57,014 nucleotides of DNA from Massilibacteroides sp. (GCF_028705895.1 NZ_JAQWCQ010000019.1:1-57014); one strand, 5' to 3'. Numbered from the stretch's first letter, positions 8,330 through 18,535 are shown. Notes: generated by a model from the sequence alone, not told the origin. Program-made: numbers and translations.

Positions 8330-11062
8330 TTATTGGTTTGTTAGTGTATAATGACCGGAATTGAACGTATGCAAAGTATAATTCCCGTCCATTTCTTTAG
8401 ACGGAAAACGTACCGTTGCCGTTGTGTTGGGAGGAACAACTATTTTAAGTGTCGCCTTTCCGTTCTGTATATTCCATTCCGATTTAATCCGGCCTGCAGG
8501 CGAATCAAAAGAACATTTTACCCACTTTACCGTAGTTTCCCCAAGCAATGGCGGACAGATAAAGAAGTGCTTATATCCGGGATGGTTTTCATCTGCTCTG
8601 ATACCAGCTAAAGCATCAATATACCAGGCTCCCGGATAGAGATAGGAACTATGCAATAATGAATGACCGGGAAGATCTTTTTCCCACATTTCCCAGATTG
8701 TCGTTGCCCCGTTTGCTTTCATATATCCCCAACCCGGATAGTCTGTTTGTGAAAGCATGGAATAGACTAAATCCGGGCGGTTCTCTTGTCTTAACAAACG
8801 AAACAAAACAGCTCCACCGGTTATTCCTACATGAATATGTCCTTTACGTATGTCCAGGATTTCTTTTTCTAAGCGTTTTATTACGCGAACTCTTAAATCT
8901 GAAGGAGGCACGTCTGCCAACAAGGCTATCGCCAGATTCCCCATAGATTTATCGCAATAACTATCGTCAGTCGGATCAAAGTAAGCATGATGAATCGCCT
9001 GACTATTCTGTATGGCTTTCTCCTGCCAGACTTTTGCATCGTCAGCACGTCCTAATGCGTTGGCTATTTTCTCCATCAACCGGAAATTGTACACCAAGAA
9101 ACAGCTATTGAAACATTCTGCTTCAGGTTTGTTATTATTCATGCCTTCAGCCGTAGCATTCGGCCAAAGCCAATCAGCTAAGAAGTCCCAATTTCCACCA
9201 AAACGACGCATAATCCCGTCAACGGTCTTGGTTTGCAAGAATTGCAACCATTCGTCCATTAACTCATAATTCTTTTCAAGAATCCGTGTGTCTCCGGTCT
9301 GTTGATACACCAACCAGGGAAGGGCAACTGTAATACTTCCCCACGAAGGGCCACCGCCTCCTGCATACGTCGGAGCCGTATGAGGGAGAATCCCATTCTT
9401 TAAGAAACGTCCACTCATTATGCCTTGTCTTGCCCAGTCAGCACGATTCATATCACCAACAACAGGTTCTGTTCCGCGTACATCCTGCCAGTCTTGCATC
9501 CATTTAGTATAAAATGCAGCGGTCTTAAAGTTTAACAAGCCCGTTTCACTGGTTGCATGAGCATCACCACCATACCCCAATCGTTCACGTTGTGGACAAT
9601 CGACAATATATCCTCCGATGGATAAATTCTGATAAGTCCATAACACCCGGTCGTATATCCAATTCTGTAAAGAATCCGAGCACTCAAAAGTAACCGCAGG
9701 TTGATAGGCGGTACGTACCATCCAACCCTTTATATCGGATAATTCCGGTTTTTCTTTTAATCCCTTAATCGTAATCCAACGACCGGAACTATAATTAAAT
9801 CGATTCCTGAAAGTGCCCTCGCCGGAAGTTCCAACAACATAGGCACTAAAGTTTCTGAACGTCATCTCCGCTTGTTCACGTTCTGAAAAAAGGAAATGAA
9901 TTGTATCGTGAGGTTGCCCTTTAACCTGTATGTTTGTCCATCCGGCAAAGTTCACCCCCATATCTACGCGATATGAGCCGTCCGGTCTGGTTTCGATCGA
10001 TATTGGTTTTATTTCATCATAAAGTTTGTTTCCTTCTACTCTTTGGGCAGAAAGTTTCAGATTAAGATTATACAATGTTGCCTTTTCCCAGAACTCATCA
10101 TTATAGCCGACTTTATTCCAATCCGGAATCGACTTATTGTCATCCCAGATTTCTCCACCGAAGAAATTTTCCGACCATTTGCAGGACAGTTTATTAGGGC
10201 TTGGATGTGTCTTCCATGAGTTATCGGTTTTAATACGTAAAACCGGAGTAGAATTATTCGATTCATAAATATCTGCCTGAGCAATAACCATAGGAGTACG
10301 TGGTCTGTCGGGCATATTATAAGGAGGGAAAACAGACCAGGAAGTACCTAACCACAACGCTATGACATTCTTACCCGGCTTAAGTTTTTTTGCAATATCG
10401 TACGCTATATAGCGAGCACGTTTCGTATGATCGGTAACAGCAGGAGCTAAGACCTCATCTCCCACCCTTTCTCCATTAACATAGAGTTCGTGATAACCCA
10501 CAGACGCAACAAACAACATTGCTCTTGATGGTTTCTTATTTAAATCAAAGGTTTTACGAAACCAAGGATCATAGATATTGGATTCAGAAAGAGAGGGATC
10601 AAAAACAACATCACTACCGATCCACTCGGCAGTCCAGTCTTTCTTTTCAAACAAGCCTGTTGACCAGTCATTAATTTCACTCCAGGCAGATTCTTTACCG
10701 GCCTCATCTTTTACCTGAACACACCAGTAATAGGTACGATCCGACAGTAAGTCTTTTCCTTTAAATACAATTTGTTGCGTCTGGTCTGAATGTACCCATT
10801 CCGATGCCCAGATATTGCCTTGTTTTTGTTTTATATCTTTTATATTATCGGCTACCAGAATACGATAAGCCGTTTGATAGTTCCCTTTAGCAGAAGTTTT
10901 GGTCGAAGTTAACACCCAACTGAATCGGGGCAGTTTTTCATCTAAACCTTTTGGAGATTTCAGGTATTCACATTGCAAGTCGCCTACACGAAGAGAAGCC
11001 GACTGTACCGAAAAACAAACAAATAAAGAAATAAACAGGAGGAGCTGCCGTGTTTTGGACAT
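8330..11062 (-). CDS. GH78 alpha-L-rhamnosidase, secreted (910 aa)
   Basis: Exported alpha-L-rhamnosidase. The ATG at 11062 gives a signal peptide (MSKTRQLLLFISLFVCFSVQSAS); an in-frame upstream Met at 11122 would add 20 residues through a hairpin and is less likely. Domains in order: Ig-like N-terminal domain (VGDLQCEYLKSPKGLDEKLP), a GH78 beta-sandwich with ELYVNGERVGDEVL, a second beta-sandwich, the (alpha/alpha)6 barrel with DCPQRERLGYGGDAH (general-acid Glu present) and GATTIWEMWEKD (second Glu present), and a C-terminal beta domain. It has no lipobox Cys, unlike the GH78 proteins at 604 and 13021, so it is probably a soluble periplasmic or released enzyme. First gene after the hairpin that follows rhaD. 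Confidence 0.93.
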   Translation of the reverse strand: MSKTRQLLLFISLFVCFSVQSASLRVGDLQCEYLKSPKGLDEKLPRFSWVLTSTKTSAKGNYQTAYRILVADNIKDIKQKQGNIWASEWVHSDQTQQIVFKGKDLLSDRTYYWCVQVKDEAGKESAWSEINDWSTGLFEKKDWTAEWIGSDVVFDPSLSESNIYDPWFRKTFDLNKKPSRAMLFVASVGYHELYVNGERVGDEVLAPAVTDHTKRARYIAYDIAKKLKPGKNVIALWLGTSWSVFPPYNMPDRPRTPMVIAQADIYESNNSTPVLRIKTDNSWKTHPSPNKLSCKWSENFFGGEIWDDNKSIPDWNKVGYNDEFWEKATLYNLNLKLSAQRVEGNKLYDEIKPISIETRPDGSYRVDMGVNFAGWTNIQVKGQPHDTIHFLFSEREQAEMTFRNFSAYVVGTSGEGTFRNRFNYSSGRWITIKGLKEKPELSDIKGWMVRTAYQPAVTFECSDSLQNWIYDRVLWTYQNLSIGGYIVDCPQRERLGYGGDAHATSETGLLNFKTAAFYTKWMQDWQDVRGTEPVVGDMNRADWARQGIMSGRFLKNGILPHTAPTYAGGGGPSWGSITVALPWLVYQQTGDTRILEKNYELMDEWLQFLQTKTVDGIMRRFGGNWDFLADWLWPNATAEGMNNNKPEAECFNSCFLVYNFRLMEKIANALGRADDAKVWQEKAIQNSQAIHHAYFDPTDDSYCDKSMGNLAIALLADVPPSDLRVRVIKRLEKEILDIRKGHIHVGITGGAVLFRLLRQENRPDLVYSMLSQTDYPGWGYMKANGATTIWEMWEKDLPGHSLLHSSYLYPGAWYIDALAGIRADENHPGYKHFFICPPLLGETTVKWVKCSFDSPAGRIKSEWNIQNGKATLKIVVPPNTTATVRFPSKEMDGNYTLHTFNSGHYTLTNQ

Positions 11063-11099
11063 AGTATTTTCAGATATATTCGTTCGCAAAAGAAAATCA

Positions 11100-11129
11100 A
11101 GAGGATGTGTCTTTAGGAACACATCCTCT
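11100..11129 (-). terminator. Hairpin between rhaD and downstream rhamnosidases
   Basis: A perfect 11-bp stem (AGAGGATGTGT at 11100-11110, complement at 11119-11129) with an 8-base loop, followed on the leftward transcript by a T-rich stretch (TTGATTTTCTTTT). It looks like an intrinsic terminator or attenuator within the array, 15 bp beyond the rhaD stop. Partial read-through, or stabilisation of the rhaD mRNA end, are both possible. Confidence 0.7.
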
Positions 11130-11143
11130 ATAAATTAAACTAA

Positions 11144-11938
11144 TTATAGATTAAACGCGTCCACCAACCCGTCTAACTGCTCATCCGTCATGCCTTCCGG
11201 TTCAAATCCGGCCATACGGGCACTGAAATAGATCTGAGCCGATTTACTCAACGTATCTATCGTATCAAAACATTCAATCAGGTCTTCTCCTACAGCTAAG
11301 ATTCCATGTTTTTCCCAGAATACAACATCATGTTTCTCTAACTGTTTGATTGTAGCACGCGCCAGATCCATCGTTCCCGGAATTTCGTAACGAACGATAC
11401 CGATCCCTTTGGGAACGATAATGCGACATTCCGGAATCATAGCCCAAAGTGTACGTGTCAGATACTCCGAATTCAAGAATTTAGGTCCGTGCGTCAATCC
11501 GATCAGATCAGTAGGATGCGTGTGAAGAACTACCCGGTTATCACGGCCTGTAGAACGAACATAATTATGCATAGAGAGGTGAGAAGGAAGTTCAGATGTG
11601 GGCTGAGTAGGCTTCTCAGCAATTATTTCATAGAAAAGGCCGTCTGGACTGATACGAATCAGCGAACCATTTTCGAATGGATTCTGGGCAACATAGCGCA
11701 TACGCTTACCTGTACCTGTAACGAAAAACACATGCCCTTTTAAAGCATCCATCTCGGCCGGTAATTGTACCCGAGCAGCCAAAGCAGGTAATGCTTTTTC
11801 TTCATCAGTCATAAGGTGTGTAACATTTACGGAAATATTTCCGCCGTTACGTTCTGCCCAACCTTTTGTCCACAGATAACCGGCAACTTCAGCTACACGG
11901 CCTATCTCAGCCATCAATTCTTTATTATCTCTTATCAT
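11144..11938 (-). CDS. rhaD: L-rhamnulose-1-phosphate aldolase
   Basis: Class II zinc aldolase that splits rhamnulose 1-phosphate into dihydroxyacetone phosphate and L-lactaldehyde, the last shared step of phosphorylated rhamnose catabolism. The 264-residue length is close to the E. coli enzyme. Visible motifs are the glycine-rich RNGGNISVNV near the N-terminus, the zinc-binding HTHPTD, and WEKHGILAVG containing a further His ligand. It lies 37 bp downstream of rhaT in the same direction. The start at MIRDNKELM is the first in-frame ATG. The lactaldehyde produced needs a reductase or dehydrogenase that is not in this window. Confidence 0.95.
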   Translation of the reverse strand: MIRDNKELMAEIGRVAEVAGYLWTKGWAERNGGNISVNVTHLMTDEEKALPALAARVQLPAEMDALKGHVFFVTGTGKRMRYVAQNPFENGSLIRISPDGLFYEIIAEKPTQPTSELPSHLSMHNYVRSTGRDNRVVLHTHPTDLIGLTHGPKFLNSEYLTRTLWAMIPECRIIVPKGIGIVRYEIPGTMDLARATIKQLEKHDVVFWEKHGILAVGEDLIECFDTIDTLSKSAQIYFSARMAGFEPEGMTDEQLDGLVDAFNL

Positions 11939-11975
11939 TGTTTTTATAATTAATAAAACATTCCAACTATACTTA

Positions 11976-13001
11976 TCATACTAAATTCGGGAAAAGCAAA
12001 GAAAATATTAAGATACACATTCCGACAATCAGAACGGTAATCGTTTGTTTTCCGGCTCCTTTCCATTCATTCAGTATTATTCCCCACAGATTGCTGAATA
12101 TCACATTAAGAGACATCAGTATGCTCCAGGAGAAAGCCAACATAACAGGAGAATCGGCAAAATAGCTCTTACCCATGCCAAGACCAAAGAACTGTGAATA
12201 CCACAGAACTCCAGCCAAGGCACAAAATAAGACATTATTAATCAACACGCTACCCGGAACAGATAAATATTCTTTCCCGGATTTATTTTTTATATTTTGA
12301 AATATACAATAGATAGCATTAGTGGTAAATCCTCCCATAGTAACCAACAGGATTACGGGATTTAACGCGAATAATTCATTCGCTCCTGCAGCCTTAACTT
12401 TTTCTACGATTCCGCTTCCGGCCTCTAATCCAAGATTAAAGCATGCACTCATCACACCGGCAAGTAATGCAACCAACAGTCCTTTAGTCAATGCAAAGTC
12501 CTTCACAGCCGCTTTCCGTTCTTCTTCTGTCATATTACGGGCACGTAAACTGCCCGCATAACCGATAACCGCAATACCGGCTAAGGTTATTGATACTCCG
12601 ATAAGCAAGATTAACCCGTTGCCATGCAACAAATCCATTCCTCCAAGAAGTGCAGGAAAAAGCGTTCCAAAAGCAGCACAAGTTCCCAAAGCAATACTTT
12701 GTCCCAAAGCAATACCCAGATAGCGCATACTCAGTCCGAATGTCAATCCCCCCACTCCCCAGAGCATTCCATAAATCATAGATTTGAATGCCTCTTCCGT
12801 AAAGATCAATTCACTCAGGCTTCCTCCGGAGGGAACAGCTAATAAGGCTCCAAGAAAAGGAAAAACCAACCAGGCAAATATTCCTTGAGTCAACCAGAAG
12901 TTTTCCCAACTCCAGTTCTTTACTTTATTTATCGGCACATACGAGCTACTCTGTCCGAAGCTGCCTATGGCTATTATTATCAATCCAATTATTGTATTCA
13001 T
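11976..13001 (-). CDS. rhaT: L-rhamnose:H+ symporter
   Basis: Inner-membrane permease of the RhaT family, part of the drug/metabolite transporter superfamily. The 341 residues contain about ten hydrophobic segments, beginning MNTIIGLIIIAIGSFGQSSSYVP and ending in IVGMCILIFSLLFPNLV. The sequence KVKNWSWENFWLTQGIFAWL is characteristic of RhaT. It lies between a GH78 gene and rhaD with short gaps, which fits uptake of rhamnose released by the exported rhamnosidases. Family assignment is strong, and proton coupling is taken from the family. Confidence 0.95.
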   Translation of the reverse strand: MNTIIGLIIIAIGSFGQSSSYVPINKVKNWSWENFWLTQGIFAWLVFPFLGALLAVPSGGSLSELIFTEEAFKSMIYGMLWGVGGLTFGLSMRYLGIALGQSIALGTCAAFGTLFPALLGGMDLLHGNGLILLIGVSITLAGIAVIGYAGSLRARNMTEEERKAAVKDFALTKGLLVALLAGVMSACFNLGLEAGSGIVEKVKAAGANELFALNPVILLVTMGGFTTNAIYCIFQNIKNKSGKEYLSVPGSVLINNVLFCALAGVLWYSQFFGLGMGKSYFADSPVMLAFSWSILMSLNVIFSNLWGIILNEWKGAGKQTITVLIVGMCILIFSLLFPNLV

Positions 13002-13020
13002 AAATTATCGTACTTATTTA

Positions 13021-15756
13021 TTATTTAGATTGAAGCGTATATTTCCCTGATCCAAGCTCAATCATTATGCTGTCAGCCGTTGTTGAAACCTGATGTACAC
13101 CTACCTGATTCTTATCTATATCAATATTAAATGAAGCCGGTAACTTAACGGTTGCTGTGGTATTAGCCGGTACTTCTATTTCCCAATAAAGCTGATTACC
13201 GTCGCGCTTCCAGGAACTAATAATTTGACCATAAGGAGAATTATAAGACGCATTGACATAAGTAAGTTTTTCCGGGAAAACAGGCTCCATCCATATTTTT
13301 TTGAAACCAACCGAAGACGGATCATTCTTTATTCCCGCCAGATCTTCGTAAAACCAAACCAAAAGGTCACCAAGTAACATCACGTGGTTTCTGGAATTCA
13401 TGGCAGGATCAGCAGTATCACCGTTCCATAGCTCCCAGATAGTTGTTGCTCCGTTCTTGATCATATATCCCCAAGAAGGATAGGTTTCATTCGTCACGAT
13501 TTTATAAGCTAATTCCAATCCCCCATGTTCGGTTAGACCACGCATCAGATGCTGAATACCGAGAACACCAGCGCTCACATGTCCTTTACAATCCACTTCC
13601 GTTTTTTCTACAATATTAGCAAACACCTTGTCTTCGTAGCCTTCAGGAACAAGTCCGAGCTGCAAGGACAACATATTGGCCGTTACTGTATTATTATCGT
13701 ATTGGGCTGTCTTTTCGTTAAAATACTTCTTATTGTATGCTTCTTTTATCTTTGAAGCAAGAGCAGCGTATTCTTCCGCATCGGCTGGTTGACCGTTCAT
13801 AACGGCAAACTTCTGCATAAGTTCAAGAATACTATAAAAGACAGTCGTACTAAGCACCTCTCCGTTTGTTTTCCGGGAAGGATCTTTTGAATGAATCAAT
13901 TCCAATGATTCGGGAGGCATACACCAATCACCGTAAGTATCCTTTGTCAGAATATAATCCTTCATACAAGTTTCAACCTGATGTTGTACCCAGCGCTTCA
14001 TGGATGGATAACGCTCTTTGATCGAGCGGTCGTCACCAAATTGCCGATATAGCATATCCGCGATATAGAAATAAGCGGAAGGCCAGGTAACATCGTCATT
14101 GTATATTGTCCAGTAACGTGGAGAAACGACAGAAATACTTCCGGCATCCGACATAGACTCTTCAATATCGACCAGCCATTTATTATATAGTTTGGCATTA
14201 CCAAAGATAAAACTCTCGCCATATGCTCCTGTGGAACGGTCACCTAACCAACCCAGACGCTCGTCACGTTGCGGACAGTCCGTCGGCATTCCTCTGTAAT
14301 TTCCTCGAATACCCCAATAGGCATTACGGTGTATTGCATTAATAACTTTGTTGGATGTTTCGAACGTACCGTTGGTCGGTATTTTATCATAAATCACCTT
14401 ACCCGTAAAATCATCTGCTGTAGGCTGATAATCCAATCCGGATATTTCCGCAAAACGAAAACCATGATAAACAAATGTAGGTTCCCATGTAAATGCTCCG
14501 TCGGCCGCCGGTATATAGCGATCCATAACCTGAGCACTGCGTAAATTAGCAACATATAATTCGGCTTTATTCTCCGGTTTAAGCACTTCGGCGAATCGCA
14601 TAATGATTGGAGAGTCTTTCTTCCCTTTTAATTTTACTTGCAGCCAACCGATCATATTCTGTCCCATATCAACAATATAACGACCACCTTCCACTGCGGT
14701 TACGGAAACCGGTTTAATCTCTTCCATCACTTTCAGACTGGGAGATAATTGTGCCGTTAGTTTCCCTTTGGGAGTATCCATTAATTCGGCTGTTTGCCAG
14801 GCAGAATCATCATAGTTAGTTTCCGTCCATTTTCCCAACTCTAAGCGAGCATCGTATTTTTCGCCGTCAAACTCATTATTTTCTGTTATCGGCCCTTTAT
14901 TGGTTGCTTTCCACGATTCATCGCTGGTTATAACTTCAGAGTTTCCATCTTTATATTCAACACATAACTGAGCAATCAGGCGAGGGAAACCAAATCCGGC
15001 CATGCCTCTTTCACGCATGGTCAGAAAGCGACCATTTCCCAATACTACTCCAATGGCATTTTCGCCTTTCTTCAACAAAGAAGTAACATCATAGGTCAGG
15101 TAAGATACAGAAGCATCATACCAGGTAGGAAGCGGTCCGAACACATCGTTTCCCACCTGTTTACCATTAATATAGCAAACAGAAGAACCCACACCCGAAA
15201 CATACAGGACGGCTCGTTCTATCGATGAAGCACTGTTAAATTCTTTACGAAGATAACGTGCAGGAAGAATTGTACGATTATCTTCTACTTTATATCCCGT
15301 ACTATCATTCAGCCCAATCCATTTAGCCTTCCAGTCGGATGCATTGAGTAAACCCATAGACCAATGTTGCACATCACTCTTATAGCTTTCACCTGTATTT
15401 GTCCATACCGTAAGGCGCCAATAATATTTCTTCCCTGATTCAAGCTTATTACCGGCATATGGAATCAACAAAGATTGATCAGAGGTTACTTTTCCCGAAC
15501 TCCACAGTAAGGCAGAGGCCTTATCGAGTTCTTTCTCGGAGGCAGCTACATCAATCTGATAAGCAGTTTGCATCAGATCAGGCTTGTCGCTTGCTATTTT
15601 CCAGGAAAAACGAGGTTGTAACACCCCGATTCCTTCCGGGTTTTCCTGCATTTCTACCCATATATCGGAGAGATCAGGACTTCCTTTCTCGGAAACGGAG
15701 GTGCATCCAGCCAACCACAAAAGCGACAATATGAATATAAAACTTCTCTGAATCAT
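13021..15756 (-). CDS. GH78 alpha-L-rhamnosidase lipoprotein (911 aa)
   Basis: Exported alpha-L-rhamnosidase placed inside the catabolic operon, between rhaA (24 bp) and rhaT (19 bp). Signal peptide ends in the lipobox LAGC. Domains: Ig-like (DIWVEMQENPEGI...PRFSWK), beta-sandwich with VCYINGKQVGNDVF, second beta-sandwich, and a catalytic (alpha/alpha)6 barrel with DCPQRDERLGWLGD (RDE form of the acid motif) and GATTIWELWNGD (second Glu). It has the classic form of the GH78 motif, one residue longer than in the two other GH78 genes here, so the three are not recent duplicates of each other. The insertion in the rhaB-A-T-D order links hydrolysis and catabolism in one transcript. Confidence 0.94.
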   Translation of the reverse strand: MIQRSFIFILSLLWLAGCTSVSEKGSPDLSDIWVEMQENPEGIGVLQPRFSWKIASDKPDLMQTAYQIDVAASEKELDKASALLWSSGKVTSDQSLLIPYAGNKLESGKKYYWRLTVWTNTGESYKSDVQHWSMGLLNASDWKAKWIGLNDSTGYKVEDNRTILPARYLRKEFNSASSIERAVLYVSGVGSSVCYINGKQVGNDVFGPLPTWYDASVSYLTYDVTSLLKKGENAIGVVLGNGRFLTMRERGMAGFGFPRLIAQLCVEYKDGNSEVITSDESWKATNKGPITENNEFDGEKYDARLELGKWTETNYDDSAWQTAELMDTPKGKLTAQLSPSLKVMEEIKPVSVTAVEGGRYIVDMGQNMIGWLQVKLKGKKDSPIIMRFAEVLKPENKAELYVANLRSAQVMDRYIPAADGAFTWEPTFVYHGFRFAEISGLDYQPTADDFTGKVIYDKIPTNGTFETSNKVINAIHRNAYWGIRGNYRGMPTDCPQRDERLGWLGDRSTGAYGESFIFGNAKLYNKWLVDIEESMSDAGSISVVSPRYWTIYNDDVTWPSAYFYIADMLYRQFGDDRSIKERYPSMKRWVQHQVETCMKDYILTKDTYGDWCMPPESLELIHSKDPSRKTNGEVLSTTVFYSILELMQKFAVMNGQPADAEEYAALASKIKEAYNKKYFNEKTAQYDNNTVTANMLSLQLGLVPEGYEDKVFANIVEKTEVDCKGHVSAGVLGIQHLMRGLTEHGGLELAYKIVTNETYPSWGYMIKNGATTIWELWNGDTADPAMNSRNHVMLLGDLLVWFYEDLAGIKNDPSSVGFKKIWMEPVFPEKLTYVNASYNSPYGQIISSWKRDGNQLYWEIEVPANTTATVKLPASFNIDIDKNQVGVHQVSTTADSIMIELGSGKYTLQSK

Positions 15757-15780
15757 AATCGGAAGATTTTAGAATTGTTC

Positions 15781-17040
15781 TTACCCTCTTTTAGATGTTA
15801 CATCCTTTTCGTATTGTTCTATATCCTTGATATAGGCTTCACCAACAGGTACATCATTCTGCAGACAATACATATCCCAGACAGCACTCCACGGCAGGCT
15901 TTTCAATTCTTCCTGTAAGGCAAGACGTTCGAAATACTGGCCATTCGCTTCGTATTCCTGTAATTTAGAAGAAGGCTCAAGCATTGCCATCAAAAAAGCT
16001 TTTTGAGTAGCGCGACAACCAATTACATAAGCTCCGATACGATTGATCGTTGCATCAAAATAATCTAAGCCGATATGTACGCGGTCAAGTGCGTTGCAAC
16101 GAATGATTTCACGGGCAAGGTCAGTGACATCGTCGTTCAGAATCACTACGTGGTCGCTATCCCAACGAACCGGGCGACTTACGTGAAGCATAATTTCGGG
16201 TGTAAACAATAATAAAGACGAAACTTTATCAGCAACACTCTCTGTCAGGTGGAAGTGACCGGTATCCAGTGTAACAATCTTATTTTTCTTCGCACCGTAA
16301 CCCAAATAGAAGTCATATGAGCCAACCGTATAACTTTCCAAACCGATACCGAATAATTTGGCTTCGATACAGTCTTTCATGTTTTTATATTCAGTTGCAA
16401 ATATTTCGTCTAATGATTTCTCTAAAGTGGCACGATATTTCAGGCGGTTAGCCGGAACTTCCTTGCTACCGTCGTGAATCCAAAGATTCATAATACAAGG
16501 ATCGTTCTGAAATTTACCCATCTCTTCACTGATTGCACGGCAACGTTTGGTATGTTCGATCCAGAAATTACGGATTGAATTATCCGGATTAGAAAGCGTA
16601 AGATCACCACTTTTCGGGTGTGAAAAAGAAGTACTGTTAAAGTCTAATTTCATCCCGTTTTCTTTTGCCCATTCCATCCAGGATTGGAAATGCACCGGTT
16701 CTACTTCGTCACGATCCACTTTCTTTCCTTGGAAATCACCATATATTTCATGTAAGTTTAGACGATGGTTTCCGGCTATTAATGATGCTGCCTTTTTAAC
16801 ATCAGCGCGCAGTTCATCAATCGTACGGGCACGACCGGGATAATTACCGGTTACCTGAATACCTCCGGTCAAGTCACCACCCTGATTCTCAAATCCACTT
16901 ACATCATCTGCCTGCCAGCAATGCATGGACAAGGAGATTTTCTTCATATTTTCTAATGCAGCGTTCACATCTACACCTACTGCAGCATATCGCTCTTTTG
17001 TAATCTCAAAGGCTTTTGTAATGTTGTTTTCTGTTGTCAT
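15781..17040 (-). CDS. rhaA: L-rhamnose isomerase
   Basis: Cytoplasmic metal-dependent aldose-ketose isomerase converting L-rhamnose to L-rhamnulose. The 419 residues match the usual RhaA length. Diagnostic stretches include LSMHCWQADDVSGFE near the N-terminus, FDFNSTSFSHPKS-like DFNSTSFSHPKS, IVTLDTGHFHLTE and HIGLDYFDATINR, which carry the metal-binding acidic and His residues of the TIM barrel. It starts 18 bp after the rhaB stop, so the two are one transcript. Confidence 0.97.
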   Translation of the reverse strand: MTTENNITKAFEITKERYAAVGVDVNAALENMKKISLSMHCWQADDVSGFENQGGDLTGGIQVTGNYPGRARTIDELRADVKKAASLIAGNHRLNLHEIYGDFQGKKVDRDEVEPVHFQSWMEWAKENGMKLDFNSTSFSHPKSGDLTLSNPDNSIRNFWIEHTKRCRAISEEMGKFQNDPCIMNLWIHDGSKEVPANRLKYRATLEKSLDEIFATEYKNMKDCIEAKLFGIGLESYTVGSYDFYLGYGAKKNKIVTLDTGHFHLTESVADKVSSLLLFTPEIMLHVSRPVRWDSDHVVILNDDVTDLAREIIRCNALDRVHIGLDYFDATINRIGAYVIGCRATQKAFLMAMLEPSSKLQEYEANGQYFERLALQEELKSLPWSAVWDMYCLQNDVPVGEAYIKDIEQYEKDVTSKRG

Positions 17041-17058
17041 GATATTCTGATTTTAAAG

Positions 17059-18495
17059 TTATTTATTCGGAGTAAAAATACGTGGCGGGAAAGCTTCTGC
17101 TATAATCTGTCGCATTGCCCAGCGATCTTCAACTAATCCTGCAGCTTTTGCCTGAACTAAACAATTGCCAATAGCTGTTGCTTCAGATGGACCCGCAACA
17201 ACGGGAATACCAATCTCATCCGCAGTCATCTGATTCAGCAAGTCATTCTTTGAACCTCCACCTATAACGTGTAATTTATCAATTTCGAATGACGCCATGC
17301 CTTTCAACAGTTCCAGAATCTCTTTATAGCGGACTGCCAGACTTCTGAATATGCAATAAACAAACTCAGAATCCGAAGAAGGAGGAGTTAGTCCATGCTC
17401 TTTGCAATAATCCGTAATGGCCGTGGTCATACTTGCAGGAGCGGCAAAGCACGGATCATCCGGGTTTACGGTTGTCTTAAAACCTTGAGCCGCTTTTGCC
17501 AGACTCACTATCTGGGGATAGTCATATTCACGTCCGGCCTTCTCCCATTCCTTACGGCATTGTTCGAGTAGCCACATACCGGTAATATTTTTCAGGAAAC
17601 GTGTCGTTCCCTCTATCCCACCTTCATTGGTAAAGTTATTCTTATAGGATTCTTCTGTAATAATCGGTTCTTCCGTTTCAATACCCATAAGACTCCAGGT
17701 TCCACTGCTCAAATAAGCAAAACGCGGGTTTTCTGCAGGAACAGCAGTAACCGCACTTGCTGTATCGTGACTTGCTACGGCTATAACAGGTATTTTTCCG
17801 ACACCTGTTTCTTCTGTCAAAGCTTCAGTAAGCTCTCCAATCTTCGTCCCCGGCATCACCAAAGAAGGGACTAATGAAGGCGAAACACCTGCCGCAACTA
17901 AAAGCGATGATTCAATTTTTTTTGTTTTAGGATTCAGAAACTGAGAAGTAGAAGCCTCCGTGTATTCACAAACGCAACTACCTGTCAGCAGGTAAGCGAG
18001 TAAATCAGGTATAAACAGAATTTGTTCTGCTGCTTCAAGCGGAGCAAATCGTTCTTCATTTGCTCTGAATAGCTGAAAAAGAGAATTGAAATTCATAAAT
18101 TGGATACCTGTCAGACCGTACACTTCATTAGCCGGTACTTTTTTAAAGAAATCTTCAAGAGCACCAAGCGTATAAGGATCACGATACGCTCTCGGCAAAC
18201 CAAGTAAAGAGCCATCTTTGGCTATATACCCAAAATCGACTCCCCAGGTATCTATCCCTATCGAATCGATTTTGTAACCCTCCTTTGAGCAGATACACAG
18301 CGCCTCTTTTAACGCTTCATATATCTTATAAATATTCCAGTAATATTTTCCATGTAATTCCATGATGGCATTTGGGAAACGATGGACTTCCTTCATTTCA
18401 AAATGCTTATTTTCCCAGATTCCGAGTACAGCCCGTCCACTGGTTGCTCCTATATCAAATGCTAAAAAATTGTATTTCTTCATGCTTGCAGACAT
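17059..18495 (-). CDS. rhaB: L-rhamnulokinase
   Basis: FGGY-family sugar kinase that phosphorylates L-rhamnulose at C1 with ATP. Visible are the N-terminal phosphate-binding motif FDIGATSGRAVLG, GIDTWGVDFG (catalytic Asp region), ASHDTASAV, YLSSGTWSLMG and the C-terminal adenosine-binding VIGGGSKNDLLNQ. First gene of the leftward array. The start could be 18495 (MSASMKK) or the internal ATG at 18483 (MKKYNFLAF); the second better matches family N-termini but no ribosome site decides it. The divergent regulator gene lies 85 bp away. Confidence 0.96.
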   Translation of the reverse strand: MSASMKKYNFLAFDIGATSGRAVLGIWENKHFEMKEVHRFPNAIMELHGKYYWNIYKIYEALKEALCICSKEGYKIDSIGIDTWGVDFGYIAKDGSLLGLPRAYRDPYTLGALEDFFKKVPANEVYGLTGIQFMNFNSLFQLFRANEERFAPLEAAEQILFIPDLLAYLLTGSCVCEYTEASTSQFLNPKTKKIESSLLVAAGVSPSLVPSLVMPGTKIGELTEALTEETGVGKIPVIAVASHDTASAVTAVPAENPRFAYLSSGTWSLMGIETEEPIITEESYKNNFTNEGGIEGTTRFLKNITGMWLLEQCRKEWEKAGREYDYPQIVSLAKAAQGFKTTVNPDDPCFAAPASMTTAITDYCKEHGLTPPSSDSEFVYCIFRSLAVRYKEILELLKGMASFEIDKLHVIGGGSKNDLLNQMTADEIGIPVVAGPSEATAIGNCLVQAKAAGLVEDRWAMRQIIAEAFPPRIFTPNK

Positions 18496-18514
18496 TAATT
18501 AAGATTAACAACAA

Positions 18515-18522
18515 CAAAATTA
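18515..18522 (-). promoter_or_regulatory. Predicted promoter of the rhaB operon
   Basis: TAATTTTG on the minus strand fits the Bacteroidota -7 consensus TAnnTTTG and lies 20 bp before the first rhaB start. No clear -33 TTG is seen, which is common for activator-dependent promoters. The box lies within an imperfect repeat (ACAA...TTGT, 18511-18525), a possible regulator site. Confidence 0.5.
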
Positions 18523-18535
18523 TTGTATTAAATTC

